Shown here piece by piece: positions 1 through 5,654 of a stretch of DNA of 18,124 nucleotides. Under the pieces are notes generated by a model. It was not told the origin of the DNA. It saw nothing but the letters and a program-made list of their open reading frames with translations, and ran no database searches. A program made the position numbers and the translations under genes. Every line of letters begins with the position of its first letter. Position 1 is the first letter of the stretch. Source of the DNA: UBA6168 sp964423205. GTDB taxonomy: Bacteria > Bacteroidota > Bacteroidia > Chitinophagales > Saprospiraceae. The stretch covers positions 1-18,124 of the forward strand of contig CAYRDX010000075.1 of assembly GCA_964423205.1 (NCBI GenBank). Direction: 5' to 3'.

Positions 1-127
1 CCCAGTCAAGACAAAAAAAGAATTCATCTTGAAAAAGCTAATGTAACATTGTCAAGTTAGTTCGCTTGCTCAATCACTTCAACCTGAGTTCAGGTTCACC
101 ATTTATGCCCAAGACGGCAAGGGGAAT

Positions 128-979
128 ATGGATAGTGTCATTATCGGATATCATCATGAAGCCAGGAATGATCAAACTCTTGACACCAGATTTGCTGATA
201 AAAACATAGCAGCAATCAAATTTGACAGTGTCTTTGAAATCAGGGCACATAAAGTCGCTTATATAAATACCAAAAGTAATCTCTCAGCATTATTCTTAGA
301 CAAAGGCCTGACGAAACATCTTACTCTGCATTACTCCGATGGAGGGGCTTCCTGTATTCCTTATGGAGAAAGTAATCAAGGTTTTATCCTGGCAAAAATA
401 AAGTATCCTCCTTTGAAGTTGTCCTGGAATAGCAGCATGTTTAATAACATGCTGAATCCATGCGCTAATAGAACTTTTCTGCTGCACAATGAATATTTTA
501 CTCAAGTGCTTCCACCGGCAAAGATTCCATTCACCGTTTATTTAGAGGAAAACTCATCAATTGCTGACAGCTTGCCCGACAGTGTGAAGGAATACATCAA
601 CGGACTACCAGGTAGTATCAATAAAAAGATTGGTATCAGGTATTTAGATGACACATTGGATACCCTTCAAGCCAATTACCAGTTTATTTTTAGAAGTCGG
701 GATATAGCCACCATTTCTGAACACATCGAATCAAATGTGTCTATTAAAGTCTTTCCAAATCCCTGTTTGGATAGGCTAATGGTGCTGTTACCTGTTGAAG
801 ATTATCCAAAGATGGTGGTTAATATTTATGGAGTTGATGGGGCTCTGTTGCTGGCAGATCATACTTTCGTTGGAAATGTGGTAACCATTAACACCTCATC
901 CTTGTCACCTGGTCAATATGTAGTAGAATTATTAGCGTCGGAGAAGCTAAGGTTTATAGGTAAGTTTTTTAAGCTTTAA
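128..979 (+). CDS. T9SS type A sorting domain protein, 5' end apparently lost
   Basis: Predicted secreted protein of 283 residues as annotated from the first ATG. The last ~80 residues form a T9SS C-terminal sorting domain: an FPNPCLDRL motif, then NIYGVDG, then LSPGQYVVEL, ending in a short basic tail. Such a domain directs export through the outer membrane by the type IX system. The rest has no enzymatic motif I can name; it resembles T9SS cargo proteins that begin with a FTIYAxDGxGNxDSV segment. That segment lies upstream of the ATG: the frame is open from 47 and reads SSLAQSLQPEFRFTIYAQDG before the M. So 128 is not the ancestral start. A stop (TAA, 44-46) blocks extension, and no signal peptide remains. 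Directly upstream, 29-43 reads like a signal-peptide n-region (LKKLM). The gene is therefore probably decayed. If translated from 128, the product would lack the Sec signal needed for export. The family call is good; function is unknown. Confidence 0.7.
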   Translation: MDSVIIGYHHEARNDQTLDTRFADKNIAAIKFDSVFEIRAHKVAYINTKSNLSALFLDKGLTKHLTLHYSDGGASCIPYGESNQGFILAKIKYPPLKLSWNSSMFNNMLNPCANRTFLLHNEYFTQVLPPAKIPFTVYLEENSSIADSLPDSVKEYINGLPGSINKKIGIRYLDDTLDTLQANYQFIFRSRDIATISEHIESNVSIKVFPNPCLDRLMVLLPVEDYPKMVVNIYGVDGALLLADHTFVGNVVTINTSSLSPGQYVVELLASEKLRFIGKFFKL

Positions 980-1129
980 CCAATTGTATATTACTTCAAC
1001 CTGCACGGCCGGAACCTTACCAATACGCAGAATTTTGTAAACTCCTATACAAGCGACCTGTCCACCAACATCAACAAGGTGAGGCTTTTGCCACGTTACC
1101 TCCTGCTTGAGGCAAATTACAGATTTTAA
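980..1129 (+). pseudogene. C-terminal remnant of a TonB-dependent outer-membrane receptor
   Basis: Immediately after the stop of the preceding gene, and in the same frame, 49 codons read as the end of an outer-membrane beta-barrel: YYFNLHGRNLTNTQNF, then NKVRLLPRYLLLEANYRF, then TAA. The (N)L-x-G-R-N-L-T-N motif, the RLLPRY segment and a final aromatic residue after a beta strand are typical of the last strands of Bacteroidota TonB-dependent receptors. There is no start codon and no upstream barrel, so this is a fragment left by deletion or recombination. It was missed by plain ORF calling because it lacks an ATG. I am fairly sure of the family and less sure of the exact junction, which I place near 980-986. 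Confidence 0.6.
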
Positions 1130-1192
1130 GCCCCCCCTTCTATCAGTTCTTCCTGAACCCCATTTAAAGTTGGTGGCACTTGTTCTGCGATG

Positions 1193-1220
1193 GCGCAATT
1201 CACTCTATTGGGAATTGTGC
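1193..1220. other. Inverted repeat 3' of the muconolactone-isomerase-like gene
   Basis: GCGCAATTC (1193-1201) and GAATTGTGC (1212-1220) pair over 9 bp with one G-T wobble around a 10-nt loop. It lies about 60 bp past the stop of the minus-strand gene at 1281-1586 and could stabilise or end its transcript. No T tract follows on either strand, so a classic intrinsic terminator is not supported. The rest of 1130-1280 holds nothing I recognise. Confidence 0.3.
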
Positions 1221-1280
1221 AATGAAATAGGCGGGTCAATTCGGAGTGAAATTGAAAGTAGCATTCGCAAACCCGTTTCC

Positions 1281-1586
1281 TTAATTCATCGAAAACACAG
1301 GCACTTCAGAGCTCATGGCATTATAGAAAGTAAGAACTGAAATCTGTGCCTGCATGAAACGAGACAAAGGCAATTCAGCTATCATGTCCTCCACTTCGCT
1401 TTCTGAGCTTCCATTGATTATAGCCCAAATCTTGGAATGATCCAGCGACAAGGCATAGTTTACTAATTTACCCTCTCTGAAAAGTTTATTCACCTTGGCG
1501 CGCTGGAATGGTATCAGTTCAAGGAATTCCTCAGTAAGCGATTCGGGGAGTGTAAAGTCCACCATGTATTGGTTGTCGTTCGGCAT
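1281..1586 (-). CDS. Muconolactone delta-isomerase-like (dimeric alpha-beta barrel) protein
   Basis: A protein of 101 residues that fits the muconolactone isomerase-like family (PF02426 type, about 90-100 residues). It has an N-terminal strand YMVDFTLPE, a helix containing IPFQRAKVNKLFREGK, a second strand in ALSLDHSKIWAIING, an acidic helix SESEVEDMIAELPL, and a final strand. This is the ferredoxin-like fold that usually dimerises. Real muconolactone isomerase acts in the beta-ketoadipate pathway, but no catechol-degradation gene is present here, so the stand-alone member probably has another, unknown role. It is a small cytoplasmic protein with no signal peptide. It follows panC on the same strand after 244 bp. 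A TAnnTTTG box (1681-1688) and a leader hairpin suggest its own promoter. The start at 1586 is preceded on its strand by a T-rich stretch without a Shine-Dalgarno sequence, which is usual in this phylum. Confidence 0.65.
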   Translation of the reverse strand: MPNDNQYMVDFTLPESLTEEFLELIPFQRAKVNKLFREGKLVNYALSLDHSKIWAIINGSSESEVEDMIAELPLSRFMQAQISVLTFYNAMSSEVPVFSMN

Positions 1587-1644
1587 AAAAAAAGCAATTT
1601 GTGAAAGTCAAAGCCGAAAATCTATTCGTCAACAGAAAAAATCT

Positions 1645-1670
1645 GTAGGGTCTTTTACCCTGCTTTTTTT
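1645..1670. terminator. Terminator-like hairpin between panC and the downstream gene
   Basis: GTAGGGT (1645-1651) pairs with ACCCTGC (1657-1663), seven bp with one wobble and a 5-nt loop. On the plus strand seven Ts follow at once (1664-1670). On the minus strand, the direction of the flanking genes, a run of six Ts follows three bases after the stem. It may therefore end panC transcripts, or act as an attenuator in the leader of the 1281-1586 gene, since a candidate minus promoter lies just upstream of it. No plus-strand gene needs a terminator here. Confidence 0.45.
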
Positions 1671-1680
1671 CAAAGGGCCA

Positions 1681-1713
1681 CAAATGTAAGAGAATTTTTC
1701 TTTGTTATTCCAA
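1681..1713 (-). promoter_or_regulatory. Candidate Bacteroidota promoter for the 1281-1586 gene
   Basis: Read on the minus strand, TACATTTG (plus 1681-1688) matches the -7 consensus TAnnTTTG. TTG (plus 1711-1713) lies 22 nt upstream, near the long end of the accepted spacing for the -33 element. Transcription would begin near 1675 and give a leader of roughly 90 nt that contains the hairpin at 1645-1663. This rests on motif match only. Confidence 0.4.
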
Positions 1714-1830
1714 TAAATTCAACAGGATAGTTTTCCACATTCTCGCTTCAGTGCCATTTAACGAAATGAAGGGCAGCAGGAAATAAAATGGCTTATTTTC
1801 ATTATGAAAAAGGAGAATGGCGATTACCAA

Positions 1831-2682
1831 TCAGCTTTCTTTGAGTATCAGGTTATCAATGAGGCGCACCTCACCCAATCGCACTGCGGTGCAAACAACC
1901 ACAAAATCGTGGTCAACAATATTATTGACCGGGATGAGCGTCCTGCCATCGACAATATTGAAGTACTCAGGTTCCATACCGGGATGAGTCAACTTTCGCA
2001 TCGCCTCTTGTTCGAGTTGCCTCGATGGCTTTTGTAGTATTTGCTGCTCAGTTTCTTTAAGTGTTTTGAAAATGACCGGAGCCAGTTGCCTCTGTTCGGC
2101 GGTCAGTCTGACATTCCTGCTGCTCATCGCCAATCCGTCCTTCTCTCTTACGGTCGGACAACTCACCAGGTTGATTTTCATTTTCAACAGACTGAGCATT
2201 TCCCTGATGACAGACAACTGTTGAAAGTCCTTTTGTCCCATAAACAGCGAATCGGGCTTTACAATATCCAGTAACCTTTTAATCACCATGGCTACTCCTT
2301 CAAAATGACCAGGTCGATGCGTGCCTTCCATTGGTTTTGTCAGGTATCCGAAATTCAGTTCCAGATGAATGTTTAAATCCCTGGGATACACCTCATCCAC
2401 TTCTGGCATGAACAAAACATGGCAGCCGGCATTAATCAACATCTCCATGTCTATCCCGGGAGTGCGGAGATATTTCTCCAGGTCGGTTGGATTGTTGAAT
2501 TGGATGGGGTTTACAAAAATGCTGGCCACGGTGACATCGCTTTCCTGCAACGACCGCTCTATCAGCGCAATGTGACCCTGATGCAGTGCGCCCATTGTGG
2601 GAACAAAACCAATCCTATTTCCTGCCTGCCGAAGGCCGTATAAATGAGCTTGCAGGTCGCGAACCTCTTTGAACAAAAGCAT
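1831..2682 (-). CDS. panC: Pantothenate synthetase (pantoate--beta-alanine ligase)
   Basis: Joins D-pantoate and beta-alanine with ATP, via a pantoyl-adenylate, to make pantothenate (vitamin B5) for coenzyme A. The length of 283 residues is exactly the usual size. Visible hallmarks are the nucleotide-binding HIGH-type segment PTMGALHQGH (28-37), the FVNPIQFN loop (56-63), HFEGVAMVIKRL (126-137), GQKDFQQ (149-155), and the KMSKS-type MSSRN (186-190), as in the class I tRNA synthetase-like nucleotidyltransferase fold. Cytoplasmic, acting as a dimer in characterised members. The start (ATG on the minus strand at 2682) gives the normal family N-terminus. It is transcribed away from the glycogen-synthase-like gene at 2975; the 292-bp space between them must hold both promoters, but I found no clear TAnnTTTG box on the panC side. 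No panB or panD is nearby. Identification is secure. Confidence 0.97.
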   Translation of the reverse strand: MLLFKEVRDLQAHLYGLRQAGNRIGFVPTMGALHQGHIALIERSLQESDVTVASIFVNPIQFNNPTDLEKYLRTPGIDMEMLINAGCHVLFMPEVDEVYPRDLNIHLELNFGYLTKPMEGTHRPGHFEGVAMVIKRLLDIVKPDSLFMGQKDFQQLSVIREMLSLLKMKINLVSCPTVREKDGLAMSSRNVRLTAEQRQLAPVIFKTLKETEQQILQKPSRQLEQEAMRKLTHPGMEPEYFNIVDGRTLIPVNNIVDHDFVVVCTAVRLGEVRLIDNLILKES

Positions 2683-2914
2683 GTTTAAGCCAGTTTAATT
2701 CATCCTTAAAGCCAAGAAAAATCTTGAATTGGCAACAAAATGATGCCGGGTAAAAGTAGTCCTTTTCAACAATCTTTATCCTGAATATCCTTGTTAAAAC
2801 TAATGAGGGAGCAGTGTTACAGATATTATCAAAAGCTTGACACTCTTGAAGATTTAGTTACTTCAGCCAAATTTTTTGTGGTTTCCGTGCTAATTAATCC
2901 CCTCTTTTTTTTAG

Positions 2915-2922
2915 TATCTTTG
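2915..2922 (+). promoter_or_regulatory. Bacteroidota -7 promoter box upstream of the glycogen-synthase-like gene
   Basis: TATCTTTG, an exact TAnnTTTG match, is preceded by a run of Ts and followed by GCAGCC. This is the most typical Bacteroidota promoter core in the window. It is 52 bp before the ATG at 2975. I do not see a clean TTTG -33 element at about 19-21 nt. The surrounding interval 2683-2974 holds nothing else I recognise. Confidence 0.6.
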
Positions 2923-2974
2923 CAGCCGATTTACGCAGAAAATTGCAATTACAAAAACTATTAAAAGTTAGTTC

Positions 2975-3799
2975 ATGATTGAGAAGAAGAAAATATTGTT
3001 CGTAACCCAGGAAATGCAACCCTATACCGCAATATCTGACATTGCCAACATAGTCAGAAAGCTTCCTGAGTACGTACAATCCAATGGGATGGAGATACGT
3101 GTGCTCATGCCCCGTTATGGTACTATCAATGAAAGGAGGCATCGGCTGCACGAGGTGGTACGTCTGTCCGGTATGAACATCATCGTGGATGACGACGATT
3201 TTCCCCTTATCATAAAAGTTGCTTCCCTGCCGGGAGCAAGGATGCAGGTCTATTTCCTCGACAACGAAGATTTCTTTAAGCGCAAGTCAGTATTTACTGA
3301 CGATTGCGGGAAGCCCTTTGCTGACAATCCCGACAGGATGGTATTCTTCTGCAAAGGTGTGATTGAAACCGTCCGGAAATTTGGATGGCCTCCTGACATC
3401 ATCCACTGTCATGGATGGATGACAAGCCTGATTCCGCTTTACATTCGCGAAGCGTACAAAACGGAACCGCTTTTCCAGTTTTCCAAGATTATTTACTCGG
3501 TTTACAAGAATGAAATGGACCAACAGTTTACCAATGGTTTTCTTACAAAAGCTTCCATCAATAACCTGGAAGAGGACGACCTCAGTGCCTTCCTGAACGG
3601 CACGGGAATCAACCTCACTCAGGGTGCACTGGCCTACTCCGATGCCATCATCAGAGGAAGCAGCACACTTTCTGAAAAGATGGAAAATCAGTTATGCAGC
3701 ATCGATAAACCTATTTTAGATTACAAAGATGAAACGGAATATCTTCCTGCTTATATGGACTTCTATAACAGCTTGCTGGAGGAAACCGTAGAACGCTAA
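2975..3799 (+). CDS. Glycogen/starch synthase-like protein, N-terminal GT5 domain only
   Basis: A 274-residue relative of the N-terminal (acceptor-side) domain of GT5 glycogen synthases. The start KKILFVTQEMQPYTAISDIA aligns with the opening strand of GlgA. PRYGTINE (48-55) and the DIIHCHGWMTSLIPLYIR region (H144, H146, W148) match conserved GT5 blocks. Two things argue against ordinary activity. The KxGGL nucleotide-sugar loop of GlgA is replaced by PYTAISDIA (16-24). The whole C-terminal GT-B domain, which in GlgA (about 480 residues) holds the ADP-glucose site, is absent. No frameshift is visible and the gene ends cleanly, so this looks like a stable short form and not a recent break. I recall such short members next to panC and DUF4270 in other Bacteroidota. 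It is cytoplasmic, with no signal peptide. It could be a binding or regulatory protein; function is unknown. Confidence 0.75.
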   Translation: MIEKKKILFVTQEMQPYTAISDIANIVRKLPEYVQSNGMEIRVLMPRYGTINERRHRLHEVVRLSGMNIIVDDDDFPLIIKVASLPGARMQVYFLDNEDFFKRKSVFTDDCGKPFADNPDRMVFFCKGVIETVRKFGWPPDIIHCHGWMTSLIPLYIREAYKTEPLFQFSKIIYSVYKNEMDQQFTNGFLTKASINNLEEDDLSAFLNGTGINLTQGALAYSDAIIRGSSTLSEKMENQLCSIDKPILDYKDETEYLPAYMDFYNSLLEETVER

Positions 3800-3820
3800 G
3801 TTTTCCTGCAATTAACTCAT

Positions 3821-3864
3821 CTTCGGATGGTATTCTTGTGAATTGAGCAAAGTATCATCCGAAG
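3821..3864. other. Long hairpin between the GT5-like gene and the DUF4270 gene
   Basis: CTTCGGATGGTATT (3821-3834) pairs with AGTATCATCCGAAG (3851-3864) over 14 bp with two G-T wobbles. TTG/CAA inside the loop adds three pairs past a bulged C. It begins 21 bp after the stop of the preceding gene. No T tract follows, so it may be an mRNA-processing or stability hairpin, a non-canonical terminator, or a protein-binding dyad. Confidence 0.5.
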
Positions 3865-3947
3865 TTGTTACAACCACTAACCAACTTCTTTCCTTAAACT
3901 ATACACTTTCCTGATACACATCCGGAAACAATATACTGATAGAAAAA

Positions 3948-5285
3948 ATGAAGCATCTTTCTTTTGTTCTTTGCATGCTGGCAATGTCTCTGTTTTTCTT
4001 TCCCTCCTGTAACGACCCTTCCAGCATTGGGTCGGATCTTATCGGAGGAGATTTTCTTAACCTGGACTACACCGATACCGTAACCATAAAAGCATATACG
4101 CTGCGTCACGACTCTGTTACCACTTTCGATCCGATAGAACTGGGAGTTGAGTCACAATCCTATTTCGTAGGAAATATCAATGACCCGGTTTTTGGAAAAA
4201 CCAGCGCCAGTTTTTATGCGCAGTTCAACAGGAGTAATATTGCGTCACCCAACTTCACCGATGCAAAACTCGACTCAGTGGTTCTGATATTACCCTGGGA
4301 CGCAGCAAACACTTATGGGCGCATCGATGAGATGTACACTCTTGAGGTGCTTCAAATGGACGAATCCATGAGCAATTCCTCTTATCATTTTTCCAACAGG
4401 AGTTTTAAGACCAAACCCATAGCCGGCACAAGGATAGACGTGTTTCCCCGCCCTAGCGATTCAGTGGTTGTGCGGGTGCCCAACCTGGATTCGGTTGTTA
4501 CGCAAAAATTAGCTCCGCAACTCAGAATCAAACTGAATCAGGAGTTTATAGATGAATTCTATAAACCAGGGTCTGAAGTGTATTTTACAGACTCATTGTT
4601 TCAGAATTTCTTTAAGGGTTTACACATCAGGGCTATCTCCCAAAACTCCGGCATGCTTGCTTTCAAAGCCAGAGGTTCTGCGGCGGGTATTAAGCTCTAT
4701 TTGAGAAGGGATTCAGTTTTGACCGACTATACCTTCCCAATCTATTTTTTCAATGTTGTTTCCTCTAATTTCAAACACGATTACACTGGGTCAGTGGCGG
4801 GCAAATTCATTGGTCAGCAGGGCAGCAAATCTGACAGCTTGCTCTTCGTGCAAGGGATGTCTGGTTTAAATATGTTTCTCGAATTTCCATACGTTACCTC
4901 CTTTCCAAAAGTGATTATCAATAAAGCGGAATTGGAATTCACCATCTTGCGGCTTCCGGAGGACCGAGCCATTTTTGACCCGGTACCTCAACTGTTTATT
5001 TCAGAGGTAAGAGGTGACAGCATAGTGGCCATTGACGACGCCACTTTTGCACTGAACAAAGCAGGTGATAAGTTTTACAAAATCTTTGGGGGAAACATTT
5101 ACAACGGCCAGAAATACAGGTTTAATATTTCCAGTCACTTTCAGAAAATGATTGAAGCTAAGAGAAGCAATAAAATGAGAGTGGAAGTTTATATAAAAGC
5201 TGAACACCCACATCGGGTGGTATTGGCTGGCCCCAGCCATTCAGTATCTCCGGCAAAATTAAAGCTGAGTATGACGCGTTATTAA
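3948..5285 (+). CDS. DUF4270 family lipoprotein
   Basis: A predicted lipoprotein of 445 residues. The N-terminus is a short basic start (MKH), a hydrophobic core (LSFVLCMLAMSLFFF) and a lipobox ending FPSC with Cys21, so the mature protein should be lipid-anchored, probably in the outer membrane. The mature start has GSDLIGGDF, then repeated beta-rich segments such as TDTVTIKAYTLRHDSV and SYFVGNINDPVFGKTSASFY; the latter is the signature I associate with DUF4270, a Bacteroidota-specific family of unknown function. The length is usual for the family. It lies 148 bp after the GT5-like gene, with a strong hairpin between, and 369 bp before glmS. Its neighbours suggest an envelope or polysaccharide role, but that is inference. 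No catalytic motif is visible. Confidence 0.85.
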   Translation: MKHLSFVLCMLAMSLFFFPSCNDPSSIGSDLIGGDFLNLDYTDTVTIKAYTLRHDSVTTFDPIELGVESQSYFVGNINDPVFGKTSASFYAQFNRSNIASPNFTDAKLDSVVLILPWDAANTYGRIDEMYTLEVLQMDESMSNSSYHFSNRSFKTKPIAGTRIDVFPRPSDSVVVRVPNLDSVVTQKLAPQLRIKLNQEFIDEFYKPGSEVYFTDSLFQNFFKGLHIRAISQNSGMLAFKARGSAAGIKLYLRRDSVLTDYTFPIYFFNVVSSNFKHDYTGSVAGKFIGQQGSKSDSLLFVQGMSGLNMFLEFPYVTSFPKVIINKAELEFTILRLPEDRAIFDPVPQLFISEVRGDSIVAIDDATFALNKAGDKFYKIFGGNIYNGQKYRFNISSHFQKMIEAKRSNKMRVEVYIKAEHPHRVVLAGPSHSVSPAKLKLSMTRY

Positions 5286-5344
5286 ATGCTTTCCGTACAT
5301 TAGCATATCTTGTCTGTATTTGTTTGTCAGTAATTCTGATAATT

Positions 5345-5445
5345 AGTAATGAGTCAAAAATTAAGTTGCCAAATTGATTTCTTAACCACTTGAAAATCAG
5401 TTTGAGAAATTTTACCTTTTGCCTTTTTACTTTTGCCTTATTACT
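5345..5445 (+). repeat. Dispersed 101-bp intergenic repeat, copy 1
   Basis: Matches 17597-17697 without gaps at about 93 of 101 positions by hand alignment, in the same orientation. It starts AGTAATGAGTC and ends in a T/C-rich section built from TTTTGCC and TTTTTAC units. The plus strand carries TACTTTTG (5428-5435), a TAnnTTTG match, with TTTG 23 nt upstream (5401-5404), about 220 bp before glmS. On the minus strand, the box seen in copy 2 is broken by one base of extra spacing. Neither copy holds a coding region. It looks like a genome-wide intergenic repeat. Confidence 0.8.
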
Positions 5446-5448
5446 TAC

Positions 5449-5519
5449 AGGGTTTTTCAGTGTTTTAATTAGACCGATTTACCTGCAAATCCAAAACCCT
5501 TAATTTGCTTTTACAGGGT
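5449..5519 (+). other. Mutually exclusive complementary segments in the glmS leader region
   Basis: AGGGTTTT (5449-5456) is complementary to AAAACCCT (5493-5500), and the ACCCT of the latter is also complementary to AGGGT (5515-5519). Only one pairing can form at a time. This could be a simple switch in the glmS leader if transcription starts upstream, for example in the repeat, but the stems are short and AT-rich. There is no sign of the glmS ribozyme known from Gram-positive bacteria. The rest of 5286-5654 holds the repeat copy and nothing else I can support. Confidence 0.25.
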
Positions 5520-5654
5520 AACCAAACAAACAACTGAACATAATAGAGGGACGGTCATTTAATGCCAAACATCTTTCCTGATTCGCTTCAGAGTCGGAAA
5601 CAATGTTTTTACAGAAATGAATTTACTAACTTAAACACCCAAAATAATCTCACT

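Noticed and set aside
1281..1586. True muconolactone isomerase of aromatic catabolism
   Set aside because: Only the fold family is supported. No other catechol or beta-ketoadipate pathway gene is in the window, and the neighbour is panC.
5415..5445. Short tandem TTTTGCC/TTTTTAC units, considered as a CRISPR or VNTR array
   Set aside because: The units are 7 bp, few and irregular, without spacers. They belong to the T/C-rich end of the dispersed repeat.
5562..5654. Upstream in-frame extension of GlmS starting at 5562
   Set aside because: It would place 31 residues before the catalytic Cys, which must be N-terminal after Met removal in class II glutaminases. The extension has no family similarity that I can see.
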